Source of the DNA: Ochotona curzoniae
Lineage: Eukaryota > Chordata > Mammalia > Lagomorpha > Ochotonidae
Length of the DNA: 64,000 nt
Direction of reading: 5' to 3'
Assembly (NCBI RefSeq): GCF_017591425.1
Contig: NW_024467083.1
Location: forward strand, 17,785,001-17,849,000
Of the stretch, positions 33,204-53,129 are shown piece by piece. Both the position numbers and the translations under genes were made by a program. The notes beneath the pieces are model-generated. The model searched no databases. It was not told where the DNA came from and saw only the letters and a list, made by a program, of their open reading frames with translations. Each line of letters opens with the position of its first letter. The first letter of the stretch is position 1.

Positions 33204-33776
33204 ATAGTCTGCCATCTTCATAGGTAAACACAGTATCTCTTCTTCTCGTTTTAGTTCTCTTATCCTTGGTAAAGTAAACAAATGTTCTTCCTGTGTTTAT
33301 GAACGTGTGTATTTTAAGTCTGTTCCCATCACAGAGCAGCACACAAGGGACCAATGGAGGCAACATGAGATGCAAACCTGGGTTCAGGATCCAGAATCCC
33401 CCTGTGTGGGGAGGGCAGAGGGAGGCCAGCTCTGGAAGGAACTTGGCTGCATGGGAAGTGAGGACTGGGAGGGGCAGGACAAACAGCATTTTAACAACTG
33501 GTTGCAGGGAGCAAAGGGCTCCCACGAGGGGCAGGAGGATGACTTTGAGTGATGGCCTGAGGACTTCCCTGCACAGGTACCCTTAGGTCGGCTTTTCAGC
33601 CCCTCCCCAGTCAAAACACTGGCAGGACAGGGTCCAGTAACGTATGGGCAGCAAAGGTCAATCAACCTGCTCAGAATGTCAATAAGGAAGCAAGGCCAAC
33701 AGCATATACTGGGAATGTGGGAACAAGGAGGGTTCAATTCCAGATTGGCTCAATTCCAGATCGGCTCAGTTCTAAG
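33204..33776. other. Intergenic between a SINE and the minus-strand ERV
   Basis: Purine-rich sequence; not assigned. May include further decayed ERV sequence. Confidence 0.4.
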
Positions 33777-33814
33777 TGTTAGATGATGACTACCACCCGT
33801 CCACCCACTGGGAC

Positions 33815-34377
33815 CCTCTGTGCATCATGGATCCACAGTGGGAAAAAGGAGGAACAAAGAGAAGGACGGGATTAGGTGGAATAAGGTGGGGCAAGGGATG
33901 GGAGTAGATAGACAGAAGTGCAGGTAGGGAGGCTGGCAGAGAAGGAGGTGGAGAAGAAGAGGGAGCTGGGCTGAGTCCTAAAAGTTCTGGTGGTTCTGAA
34001 AAGGTATGGTTAGGTTAAAAGTCCAAGAGGTCCTTGGGAGACTGGGCGGGCTTAGCCTGGGGCAGGAGAAGCTGAGTCGTGGAACAGGAGGAGGAGCATA
34101 GGGAAGGGCAGGAATGGAGATTCAAAAAAACTTCTACATAAGGAACTTCAGACCATTTACCCTCATGACGACAGAAATTACCCAATTCCGTGAGGATCTG
34201 AAAGTCAAATGTGCCTTCTGCTGGCCATTTGGAGCCATTGTCCAAAACGTAATGTGGCCAGGCCACAGTTGAAAAATGGACAAGGCGTTTTCTGCGCAAG
34301 TCCTGGCCCAGACCCAGAGTTTTTAAATTGGCCAATAAACACCCTAAGGGAGTTTGGGGGCCATGGGCTTGGGACAC
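33815..34377 (-). pseudogene. ERV gag matrix region remnant
   Basis: About 400 nt past the primer-binding site, a 120-codon frame starts at 34377 (34377-34015). Mid-part RRKRLVHFSTVAWPHY and PAEGTFDFQILTEL parallels the gammaretroviral matrix pattern, followed by VPYVEV. Then proline-rich sequence to about 33815. A second residue Gly for myristoylation is absent (MSQ). Confidence 0.65.
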
Positions 34378-34782
34378 TTGTTACTCATCTTGTCCCAATA
34401 AAGTATCTTGCTGCTAATCTAAACACAAAGAAGGCGTCCCCACTTTGAAATTCAGACTAGAGGGGAACCTGGTTCCCCATTAAGGAGGACCAGTCAGTAC
34501 AGGGGACGTCTCATGCCCCTCTGAGGGCCCTGGATTGGTGAGAGCCGGTCAGCGATCAGGGTGTCCCCCTTCTCGCTAAGGGCTCAGGACAGGCAGACCA
34601 TGTGTACACAGTTTGTGGGGTCTGCAGGAGGTTGGGGAGTACTTTTCGGGACAGGAGGAGCAGGGCGGAGGGGCTTACCTTACGTCTGTTGTTTCACAGC
34701 TGGCAAAGGCCTTCGGACTGGCGGCTAGGAGGTGGGAAGAGGAAAGGGGGCTTCAAACAGTTCAGGGAGCCCTCGCACCCCT

Positions 34783-34800
34783 TCCTGGGATTTGGCACCA
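34783..34800 (-). other. Retroviral primer-binding site, tRNA-Phe type
   Basis: Minus strand tggtgccaaatcccagga. It fits the tRNA-Phe primer complement known from other class I ERVs with three changes, and sits two bases past the LTR edge. Confidence 0.65.
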
Positions 34801-34802
34801 AA

Positions 34803-35100
34803 TGTTAGATGATGGCCAGTGCCCACCCGCCCGCTGGTGGAATAATATCAGCAAGTTGTTCAGAGTTGTAATGGATGGTTTATTGGAAAATCTGCTCCTG
34901 GGTCCCCTTTGCACAGAGGAGAAGGAAGAGGGAGGTGAAAAGGGCAGCTGAGATACATGTTGAGGAGTTTTATACTCCTATATACTCGTGGTCAGGCAAA
35001 GGGGCTGTCTGCCCCAACTATGTAAAGAATGTCCATTCAGGTGTGCCATTGGTCAACTGAAATCCCGCCAGGTCTGTGACATAACTGGCTCCTGTGGCCC
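34803..35100 (-). mobile_element. ERV LTR between env and gag
   Basis: Minus strand order: CCAAT in gaccaatggcac (35054-35043), TATAAA (34974-34969), AATAAA (34884-34879), ending catcatctaaca at 34803. The primer-binding site follows after two bases. The start is placed near 35081-35110. Confidence 0.7.
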
Positions 35101-35249
35101 CTCCTGTTTCACTGAAGCCTGGGAGACATGTTGGGTCTGGAACAGACCAGCTCCTCGTCTCAGGTGCCCTGGGCAGCCATCATTCCAGACTCTTGGTAAT
35201 AGGAAAAGGGGCGACAAAGTCGTTCTGGCTACTTCCTGCTGGAGAGGGT

Positions 35250-35911
35250 CGTAGTCCCTAATTGTGATCTGGAGAGAGCTTGGTGGGCACTAGAATGTAG
35301 GGGTGGAGTAACAGTTGTTTGAGAGCGACCTGTGAGGCTTCGTGGATTTTTTCTTTGGCGAACCTTAGAAAGCAAGGAACGATTATTAATAAAAAGCCTA
35401 TAACTGTTAATGGTGTTAGTATAGGCATGAGCCAGGTTACTAAGGTGGATTCCCAGATCCTGAGTTCTTGGCCACATTTTGCCAATTATTGAGCCGATCC
35501 CTTATGACTGGAGATTTTTTATCCTGGTTTCTACTATGCCAGATGCATTAATGTAATAGCAACACTGTTCCTGTAGGAAGGCACAGGTTCCCCCTTTGCT
35601 TGCAGTCAGCAGATCCAGGGCTCATCGATTCCGGAGTGCCACTTCAGCAGCGAGGTGATTTGTTGCTGTAAGGATGACAGGGACCAGGCTGAGTCTTTTG
35701 TTGCCTGATTGAGGTCCGCTTGGAGCTTGTTGACCTCGATGATGGTGTGACCCAGAGCTCCTGCACTGAGGCCTACCGCCAGCAGGGAGGTCGCAAGTGA
35801 CATCCCTACCAAGGTTGGAATGAAGACTGCCCATTTGTTTCTCTCAAGATCCTGGGAGTTTGAAATTTCCCTTTTAGCTTCTGACCAAGAAAGCAATGTT
35901 AGTTGGGGCAC
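35250..35911 (-). pseudogene. ERV env transmembrane subunit remnant
   Basis: Frame 35911-35606 gives a fusion-peptide-like hydrophobic stretch (VFIPTLVGMSLATSLLAVG) and the heptad-repeat SLQQQITSL. A shift near 35606 leads into the immunosuppressive-domain region with a CX6CC motif encoded at 35585-35559. The membrane anchor WLMPILTPLTVIGFLLIIV lies in another frame at 35485-35258. The order is canonical for gamma-type Env, but frameshifts, a deleted surface subunit and a missing continuous frame make it non-functional. Confidence 0.75.
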
Positions 35912-36269
35912 CTGCTAGAAAATTCACAACAGCTGACTGAAATAAAAGAAAATGCCATGAAACCAGAATTGGTGCTGGAGGCAGGACAATTCCATTGAGC
36001 CATGTTGAGAGATAGGGCAGGGGCTGGCCAACAGAGAACTGGAGATCCCGGACACCTTGCGATATATCTCTGCATAGGACTGATATGATACTGGGGTTCC
36101 CAGTGCCACACAGCTGTTTGGAATAATAACATTTGTCAAGAGGTGGGTTAGACACATGCCCTTGACATTGGCATGGGTTCCAATACCCTAATGGGGGCAA
36201 ATCCAGCTGAAATGAAGAGGAAGGTGTTACCTGTTGCCCAGAAGAGGAGTAAGAGAGGAGTGAGGCAGT

Positions 36270-36990
36270 CGGAAGAGTTGGTGAGTCAAGGAAGTGGCAG
36301 ACAATTCATCCTTGGTACAAGGACTAAAATGTTTGAGGTGAGAAACCAGGAAGTGTGACCAAGGAGTTTGACAGTCACAGGCATGTTCAGGGTCACCAAG
36401 TGAGGTCTGATCCACTGAGGCAGGAGTGGGTGTGGGTGGGAGGTCTTGAGGAGGACCAGGTTACCAGGCTAAAGAGGAGAGGCATTGGGGTCTGATGGTA
36501 TGGTAGCAGCCGGGTCTAGAAGATAGCAGTCCACATTTTCTTGCAGAAGCTTTTGTGAGTGAGCACATGGGTGGAATCGATCTGCCAATTCTCATCTGGT
36601 TGATGTCCTTGCAGCTGGTGAGCAGGCAACCTGAGCTTAAGGGCTCCTTGAGGAGAAACAGTGGAAAACGTTGGGCAGGAGGAGTTAGTGAGTGAGGCAT
36701 TGGTGATGGGCATTCCTTTGGTGGAAAGGAATTCCCTCTCTTGCCAGATGCCAGAATGGGGAGGCAATTGGCCTCCAGGATGGACTCAGGAATGACTACC
36801 ACATAGGCTGCATGGTGCAACCATGCAGGTCGGACACCAAGCTACCATCCACTAAAGAGTGAGGTCAGGAGACTGTAGAGGCTGGTGCAGCAGGCCTTCT
36901 CTAGGTAAAATATGAGAATCAAGGACCTGCTGGCAAGGGTGAGAGATCAGGAGCTGAGGAAAGTGTTAAGGGGAGAGGAACTGGGAGAGG
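36270..36990 (-). pseudogene. ERV pol remnant (RNase H / integrase)
   Basis: On the minus strand: an RNase H-like start near 36850 (SGW.LGVRPAWLHHAAYVVVIPES), then GHQPDENWQIDSTHV at about 36600-36560, matching the integrase entry 'DWQIDFT' style motif, and an integrase C-terminal region with GNLVLLKTSHPHP and KLLGHTSWF. Stops and frame changes throughout; most of the integrase core is missing. Confidence 0.6.
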
Positions 36991-37960
36991 ACGGTGGGTG
37001 AAGTTCTCAGGTAAGACATGAAGCTACATCTCATTGTGGTGCATAACCGGAACAGCACAAATTCCGCAAGCTGTGGGAAAGGGGAGGGAGGAAGTGGTGC
37101 CAGGGTCCAGGATGGGATGTTGGAATCACTCTCACATTCCTCCCTTTTGTTACATATTGGGGAGGAATGGCAGGCTCCTAGCCCTGCAAAAGAAACTGGT
37201 TTGGTTAGAAGAAATTTGTACATTTGAGTGGATGATACAGGGATGGAGGGAGGGGTTACTTATCACAAATGCTGGCTTGAGTTCCTCCTGAAGCTCATTG
37301 GAATATGTCATCTCTGAGGGTTGGCCTTGAGCTTCTTTGGGCTGCCACTCTGGTGGTGGATGGATCATCATGGCAGGTGTTGATCTGTGCAGACTCTGCT
37401 TTCTGGCCATTCTTGGATGGAGTGTCCGTTTGACTTTGGCAGAGAACTGGGGCCACTTCTACTAGCCCTGATATCCCGGTCTTTTGTTGTATGGAATTAG
37501 TGGGGAGGCTTAGGCAGAAACATGCATGAAAACTGGTTAAGATTATCTAGAGAGGCCTGAGAGACAGGATGTAGTGTGGCCCTCTTCTGTTTCTGTATTC
37601 TTTCCCTCCCGCTGCTCATGGGGACTCTGGCTGCTAGCAAGAGCTAAGCAATGGCCTATGGTAAGGCCTGGGCTCTAATAGACAGACAGTGGCCTTCAAG
37701 GTTACAGTGCCAGCTAGTAAAAACTGTTTCTAAGGTCTTACACACATGGACACTGGAGTTTCAAGTGTAGATGCACCCAGGAAAGTTCTGCTGTAACCCA
37801 AATCCAGAAGTTGGCCAGGTGCATGTAAGGTCAGGACCATCTATCTCTTCATGTGGGGTACTGACTGGCACAGTCAGCCAGAGAAGAGGGTGGAAATCTT
37901 GAATTTGAAACTCAAGACAACCCTGCGGCGGAAGTACTTAGATGTTTTCTGCTTTCGTGA
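36991..37960. other. Intergenic, possible ERV-derived flank, unassigned
   Basis: No recognisable gene; the first few hundred bases may extend the ERV pol remnant. Confidence 0.35.
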
Positions 37961-37975
37961 TTCTGCCTTAATTGT

Positions 37976-38380
37976 TTGGCTGGGGGCTGTGTGAACTCCA
38001 GGCCTGATAGTCTATGTGACTCCAGGCAGGACACCTGGCAGGTCACTAGGCAGACCACTCCTCAGGAAGGAGGTACCTGGTGTTTGATAAGATTCACTGC
38101 TCTACAGCCCATCAATTTGTACTTATTGAAAGTTGCTTGCTTTAAACCCACCAATAGAAGCTAGATCATGACTGTATAATTAATAGCCTGAAATGTATCA
38201 GAACCCTGGGCTGTTCAACCTGGGGGCTCTCTCTCCTCTTTCGCCCTCCCTGCTGATCCTGCAGCAGCCTAGGCTGTGGCTGCCCCTCCCCCTCCAGCCC
38301 TGCAGGGCTGTGGGAGGGGGCTGGGCAACCTAGCCTAACCTGAATAGACCACCTTCATTCATGCCTTAGCACCGGCTTCA
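37976..38380 (+). mobile_element. Putative solo LTR upstream of the AMPD2 promoter
   Basis: A CCAAT in cccaccaatagaag, TATA-like tataattaatag about 30 nt later, then an R-like 'ctgggggctctctctcctc' stretch, resembling ERV1 LTR layout. No paired inner or outer boundary proven. Confidence 0.35.
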
Positions 38381-38449
38381 GACTTAATGATTTTCTGGAG
38401 ATTTCAAAATCCGGCACAACAGTACCAGGAAAGACAAGTTGCTATGCAC

Positions 38450-39300
38450 GTGGGAGGGGACGACAGACCGCAGGGCACATTGCCCCGGAGTGAAACGGAC
38501 GGACGGACGACGGGGTGGGCAAGCCGACGCTGGAGGGGCCGGACCGCAGCGACCCTTCACCAGGGCCCTGGCTATGCCCGCCCTGTGCCAGCTGAGGCCA
38601 GCCCCTGCAGCCCTCACTAGAACTCCGGGGACTCCGTGCCACCTCACAGACGAGGAAGCAGGGGGCGCTCACTCCTGGCCCCGGGTTCGAGCCCAGGCCA
38701 GACCCGCCGCGCTGTGAGCCGCCCACGTGGTGCCCGCGGAGAGCGGAAAAGGCGTGGGCGGGGCCTCGCTGGGGTGAGCCCCGGTGTGGGCGGGGCCTCG
38801 CGGGGGCGGGGCTTTCCGAGGCTGGCGCGGCGCCGGCGCGGTTCAGGTGGGGTCGCACCTGTTGCGTGTTCCCGCCGCCCGGGGCCAGCCAGGCGAGTCC
38901 GGCCCCTACCGAGCCAAGGCGCGTGGGGAGAAAGCTAGCCGAGTTTCCGGGTCCAGCTGGCCGCCGGAGCACGTGGACTGCCTGCCTCTCCAGTACGCGG
39001 TTGGCTGGGGAGGGAGGGTCGGCACGCCGGGGGTCGCCCGAGGCCAGCTGGTCCGCCTAGGTCGGTTGGGGTTCGCCTGCAGCCGGCAGGAGAGTATTGA
39101 AAAAGAAATAGCAAACCTGCCTTCTTTTCGCCATCTCAGTGCCAGGGCACGGTCCTCTGGAGCGACTTGGCCGGGGTGTGGGCCCCAGCCCGTCTCCCCT
39201 CCCTCACGACCCCGGCTTCCCCGCTGTGCAGCCCCGCGCGGGCGGCTCCCCCAGTGCGCCGCGGGATTCGGGCAGCATGGCTTCGGGTAAGTGTGTTGCA
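38450..39300 (+). promoter_or_regulatory. AMPD2: CpG-rich AMPD2 upstream promoter
   Basis: Very CpG- and GC-rich, free of repeats, with three GC boxes (gggcggggcc) at 38756-38765, 38788-38797 and near 38803-38812, and no TATA. It leads into the alternative AMPD2 first coding exon at 39277. Confidence 0.75.
39277..39286 (+). CDS. AMPD2: AMPD2 alternative first coding exon (MAS-E isoform)
   Basis: ggcagcATGgcttcgg followed by gtaagtg. ATG GCT TCG G splices in phase to the exon at 43983 (AG GCT CGG) to give MASEARGS..., matching a known short mammalian AMPD2 N-terminus. It gives a 799-residue product with the remaining exons. Confidence 0.75.
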
Positions 39301-39699
39301 CACGTGTTGAGGGTGGAGGGGTGAGGGTCTCTGGGCAGAGAGGTGCTGTGGCAAGGGTGACGGGGGGTGGGAGGGAGGTCTGGCGCCAGCCGGCAGGATC
39401 TGGGGAAGGGGGCAGCTGCTTCTGAAGGGGCCCGGGGAAGCAGAGCCTGAGGGCTGGAGCACCGGAGGCAAAGTCGGAGGAGGCCCTCGGTGGTCTCCTG
39501 CGCAGACCCCAGGCGAGGCCCTGCCTCCCCACGCCCCTGGCTTCCTGGGAGGGCGCTTCTGCCGGACCGTGGAATTTTCCCAAGACCAGGCCCCTCCCTC
39601 CCGGGCTGGGATTCTCCGTTCCACTCCCTCCTCCCCGAGCTGGGCTGCCCCTGGAGCAAGGGGATCAGGTGGAGAAGCGCAGGAGGAGGGCCTCGCCTC

Positions 39700-39755
39700 G
39701 GGCGCGCTATATACACACACACACACATATATAATAATATATGTAATATATTTAC
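39700..39755 (+). repeat. (CA)n/(TA)n simple repeat
   Basis: tatatacacacacacacaca followed by an AT-rich run in the intron between the two AMPD2 first exons. Confidence 0.9.
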
Positions 39756-39899
39756 GGAGAGTTGAGGGAGTCCGTGTTTGTCCCAGGCTGGCTAGCTGGA
39801 CCGCTAGCCTGGACTTTGGTTTCTTTGCTTTGGAGCACTGGCAAAAAAAAAAAAGAAAAAGGGGGGGGTGCTGAGTGTGTGCGTGTATGGCGCGGTTAG

Positions 39900-40214
39900 T
39901 GGAGAGCTGTAGGCTCCCCCCCCCCCCTCGTTCTGCACACCCCGTCCCCTTCTCCCCAGCCGCCGGCAGTCACTCGTCACCGCGGAGGGAAGGGGAGGGC
40001 TAAGGGGCAGGGATGGAGGCCCCCCTCGCCGAGGTTGCCTAGACAACATCAGGAATCGTGGCCAGGGCCTCTTCCGCCTGCGGGGCGCTGCTTCCTGCAT
40101 CAGTCACTCCCGCTGGGGGCGGGGCGGAGGAAGGGGTTGGATGTGGCAGCGCCAGGCCCCAGCCGGTGCTCCGACTCCCCCGCCGCGGCTGCGGTCGCCG
40201 CCGTGGCTCCAGCC
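39900..40214 (+). promoter_or_regulatory. AMPD2: AMPD2 downstream CpG promoter and 5' leader
   Basis: CpG-rich DNA around the second first exon. From 40049 it is homologous to the human long N-terminal extension: frame-restricted similarity to CFLHQSLPLGAGRRKGLDVA lies at about 40090-40150. The equivalent of the human start codon is atc, and one base is missing soon after, so the extension is treated as untranslated here. Confidence 0.65.
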
Positions 40215-49260
<9,046 letters not shown>

Positions 49261-50020
49261 GCCGACCCTGAGTGGAGCCTGATCCATCCCAGCCCTATGG
49301 CCACCTGCTGTTCTCAGACCCTCCTATTCTGCCACAGTTGCTGCATGTCTCTGTTTTGTTTCTGTCTCGCATGTCTCTGACCAGTTCTGTCCCTGGGCCA
49401 CCCCACCGAGAGCTGTGCCTGGGAGCCTGCTGTGCCATCATTGTGGTCTCAGGTGGCTTTGTCGGTGGCTTTGGCCTGTCGGAGTCTACGGTGTCCACAG
49501 GGACTTGTGAACATTGTGGGGGCGGGGTTGCTCCCTTTAGCCTTTGGGGTCCAGCCTGGACAAATCTGAGCTCGGGCCCCTGTCCTGTGTATATGGCAGA
49601 GGGGCGATCAGATGGGCCTGTGCCCCCATGCCAGGCTCAAGGCTCGGTGCCAGTCCTGGACCTCCTGGTCTGTGAGGATGCATTGGCCTGGAAGTGTAGG
49701 ACCACACCGCTGCAGAGCCACTGTCTTTTCCGTCCACTCCCCGCCTGCTCCACTTGTGGTGTCAGCTCCTCGTTTCTCTGTGTGAGGGGGTGGTTGCTCC
49801 GGGCTGTCCCGGGGGCTCCTGCAGCTGGAAGGGGGCCGAATCTGCCATCAGCCCTGGGAGGTGGGGAGCCCCAGGGTGACGCCCAGAGCTCTGCCCACAC
49901 CTGGATTCCAGCCAGCCTCCTTGTGCAGGGTTCTGGCCTGAAGTGTTCGCCGTGAGATACAGTATTTTGTACGAGCCTTCTTTCCTAGTGCATGAGAAAT
50001 AAAAAATATTTAAGTATTGG
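49261..50020 (+). other. AMPD2: AMPD2 3' UTR with polyadenylation signal
   Basis: GC-rich UTR ending with AATAAA at 49998-50003 in gagaaataaaaaatattt; cleavage probably 10-25 nt later. No repeats inside. Confidence 0.85.
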
Positions 50021-50928
50021 GAAGGTGAAGTCTGTTAGAGGAGGTGGCCTAAGGTTGGGGGTCTGGGGTGCAGCACAGTCAGTGGGAAGGGGGGAGGAGG
50101 GGAGGGGTCAGGGTGGTGTTTGTTCTGCACGTGCTGCCTGATAAGGAAAAGCCTCTAGGCCCTCACTGCCAGCTGTCCTGCTGGGGGAACCCCTGGGGCC
50201 GCGGGTGTGGTATTTAGTGCCAGGAACTGGCTCTTTTCAGCTTGTCTCCTGGGCCGGCTGGGTGGATGTGAGGGCACATACCTGGAGTTGAGTCATGGGG
50301 AGCTGGTTTGGAATGCCCTCTCCAGGCTTGTCCCCTCAGTGGGCAGGCCGTGTGGCACATCCTGTTGCAAGGATCTGGAGTGGGCCTGCCTGTTCTGAGT
50401 CCAGCCTGAACCTGCCCAGCTTCTGACTTGGCGTTAACTGCACCATGTCCCCTGTGCCTGCTGGGCACAGAGGTGTCTGGAGGCTGCTGTCTAGAGGGAG
50501 ATAGGCAGGGCCCAGGCCCTGTCTCGCTGACAAGGAGCTTGCCATCGCTATTCCTGCTGATGCCAGGGAGGAGGCAGCTGCTTTCGTAGCAGTCAGTCTG
50601 AGAATGTCCTGGGCTGGCTCTGGGCTGCCTCAGCAGGTGCCCTAGGTGCGCTGGGCAGAGCTCTCAGCTCCCTACCTAGGGGCCATGCATCCTGGCTTCA
50701 ACTCTGGGCCCTTCCGTTTCCAGATCTCCTTTGCCAGCAAGTCTAGCCATTTGCTTATCAGGACTCTGGTGTCCGGGGCTGCCCCCAACACATGCTGATC
50801 CCTGTTTGCCCAAGGAATGATGACTTCGTGGTGATGAGAGTTGAATTCAGGGAGGCCAGTTTCCTGATGCTCATGAGCCATATGTTTGCTTTGGCTGAAA
50901 CAAGAAGGTGGAATTAGAAAGTTGTCCA
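50021..50928. other. Intergenic downstream of AMPD2, nothing recognised
   Basis: GC-moderate unique sequence, no gene or repeat recognised. Confidence 0.5.
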
Positions 50929-51186
50929 GGACTGGCACTGTGGTATAGTGGGTTAAGCCACTGTCATCTCATACGAGTACAAGTCCCAGCAGCTCCATTT
51001 TTGATCCAACGCCAGGTTTTTGTGCCCCTGTACTCATGTGGGAGACCCAGAAGCAGCTCTGAGTTCCAAGTTTCAGCCTCGCATAACATTGACTATTTAT
51101 TTCAACCATTCGCTGAGTGAACCAGCAGGTGGAAGACCACTCTCTGTGTCCCTCTCTTTATAGTTCTGCCTTTCAAATAAATAGAT
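50929..51186 (+). repeat. C-type SINE, diverged
   Basis: aggactggcactgtggtatagtg head to 'ctttcaaataaatag' tail; middle shortened. Confidence 0.75.
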
Positions 51187-51191
51187 TTTTT

Positions 51192-51493
51192 TTCAAGATT
51201 TATTTTTTGCTTATTTATATTGTTGCAAAGGCAATATACAGAGGAGAGACAGAAAGATCTTCCATCTGCTGACTCATTCCCAAGTGGCCACAACGGAGCA
51301 GAGCTGATCTGAAGCCAGGAGCTTCTGGGTCTCCCACACAGGTACAGGATCCCATGGCCTTGGGCCATCCTCCACTGCTTTCCCAGGCAGGGAGCTGGAT
51401 GGGAAGTGGAACAGCCAGGACACCAACTCATGCTCATGGAATCCTGGTAGATATAAGGCAAAGATTTAGCTACTAGTCTATTGTCCTAGGCCC
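51192..51493 (-). repeat. C-type SINE antisense inserted in the previous SINE tail
   Basis: The tail tcaaataaat at 51173-51182 recurs at 51494-51503 as the target-site duplication. Confidence 0.85.
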
Positions 51494-51734
51494 TCAAATA
51501 AATCTTAAAAGATCTTTGTTTTAGAGGTTCCCTTAAAGGCATGACCGACCTGCTTTGCGGGCCCTCAGGATTCCTTGTTTGCTTATTGAATGTGTTGTGT
51601 AACAGATCTTTTATTACACTTTCATGTCCTCTGTTTTTCCCAGTGTGGAAGCCCAGGACCTGTTAGTTGGTACTCAGCTTTCTCACAGTTTTTCTCAGAA
51701 CAAATTGTGGAAACATATATACATACATTTATTG

Positions 51735-52028
51735 ATTAAAGATTTATTTTTACTGGAAAGTCAGATATACAGAGAGAAGGAGAGACAGAGAGGAAGATCT
51801 TCCAACCACTGATTCACTCCCCACCTGACTGCCACGGCCGGAGCTGAGCTGATCTGAAGCCAGGAGCCTGGAGCCTCTTCGGGCTCTCCCTTGTGAGTGC
51901 AGGGTCCCAAGGCTTCAGGCCGACCTCAACTGCTTTCCCAGGCCACAAGCAGGGAGCTGGATGGGAAGTGGGGCTACCAGGATTAGAACTGGTGCCAATA
52001 TGGGATCCTGGTGCGTGCAGGGCGATAG
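51735..52028 (-). repeat. C-type SINE antisense, head truncated
   Basis: Reverse tail 'aaagatttatttttactgg' through to 'atcctggtgcgtgcagggcg', then breaks off. Confidence 0.85.
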
Positions 52029-52436
52029 GAAAGAATTAAAAAAGAATGGTATTGTTGAGATCCTAGTTGTGTTGCCCATTTAGAGTTACTTTAACATGTC
52101 TTTGTATATTTCATTAAAGACTTGAAAATGTAGATCTTAATTACCGTGTGCTGTCCCATGGTACGTGTCACCATGATCCCCCATCGCAGCTCTCCCTGAA
52201 TGTCATGGCTAACTGCCTCGTTGTGGCTCTGGTTCCGTCCCTTTCTGGCTTTGTGACCCAGGGCTTCGGGCTTTCCCCTCTGAGCCTCCATAACTTCATA
52301 GGTAGTGTGGGTTCAGAGTGTCCATTTCGTTAGTGATTGCTTTGGGGTCAGTCAGTCACGATATAAAGCACAAAACAAGCACTAGGTAAGTAGCAGCTAC
52401 CTTATTTATTTTTTTTTAAAGAAAACATTTATTATT
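52029..52436. other. Intergenic spacer, nothing recognised
   Basis: Unique-looking; no feature recognised. Confidence 0.5.
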
Positions 52437-52769
52437 GGGCCCAGCGGCGTGGCCTAGTGGCTAAAGTCCTCACCTTGAATGCACCAGGATCCCATATGGG
52501 CACCGGTTCTAATCCCGGCAGCTCCACTTCCCATCCAGCTCCCTGCTTGTGGCCTGGGAAAGCAGTCGAGGACGGCCCAAAGGCTTGGGACCCTGCACTC
52601 TTGTGGGAGACCTGGAAGAAGTTCCTGGCTCCTGGCTTTGGATTGGGATAGCATTGGCCATTGAGGTCACTTGGGGAGTGAATCATCGGACAGAAGATCT
52701 TTCTCACTGTCTCTCCTCCTCTCTGTATATCTGACTTTCCAATAAAAATAAACAAATCTTTCAAAAAAA
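52437..52769 (+). repeat. C-type SINE, young
   Basis: gggcccagcggcgtggcc head to 'aataaaaataaacaaatctt' tail. Confidence 0.93.
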
Positions 52770-53129
52770 TTTAAAAAATAAAACTAAAAAAAAACCAAGA
52801 AAAAATAAATAAAACGTTTATTTTTATTGGAAAGTCTAATTTAGCTGTTGGCTGCTGGTGGGTCCCAGGCCGGGGTGTCGCCAGGCTCGGATCCCTGATT
52901 CCAGCCGTCGCGTGCATGTGGTGAGCAATCTCTGGGCCTGCCTGGGCTCCAAGGGCTGCTCCCTTCAGGGTGAGTACACTGAGGGAGGAAGTCACGGGGG
53001 CCTGGGCAGGCCTGGGGCCCTCTTGCTGCCATCATTGGACAGGGGATGGGATTGGGGAGGGGCATGAGCTTGGGGCTTTGGTTCTTTGAATCACTGCTTT
53101 TGTAGCCCCACGTTGAACCCACTGTGCTC

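Larger units (their letters stand above)
33777..36990 (-). mobile_element. Minus-strand class I ERV with env-LTR-PBS-gag order
   Basis: Reading the minus strand from high to low coordinates: pol remnant (about 36990-36270), a much-shortened env surface region, env transmembrane region (35911-35250), an LTR (about 35100-34803), primer-binding site (34800-34783), leader and gag matrix start (34377 down to about 33815), then a short sequence at 33815-33777 that again resembles the LTR 3' edge. A normal single provirus would not have gag after the LTR that follows env. All reading frames are broken. Parts are listed separately. Confidence 0.75.

Noticed and set aside
38442..39728. Long open frames on both strands around the AMPD2 CpG islands (up to 225 codons)
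   Set aside because: Composition-driven: CpG-rich DNA lacks stop codons. The frames overlap the known promoter and first exon and show no domain or homologue.
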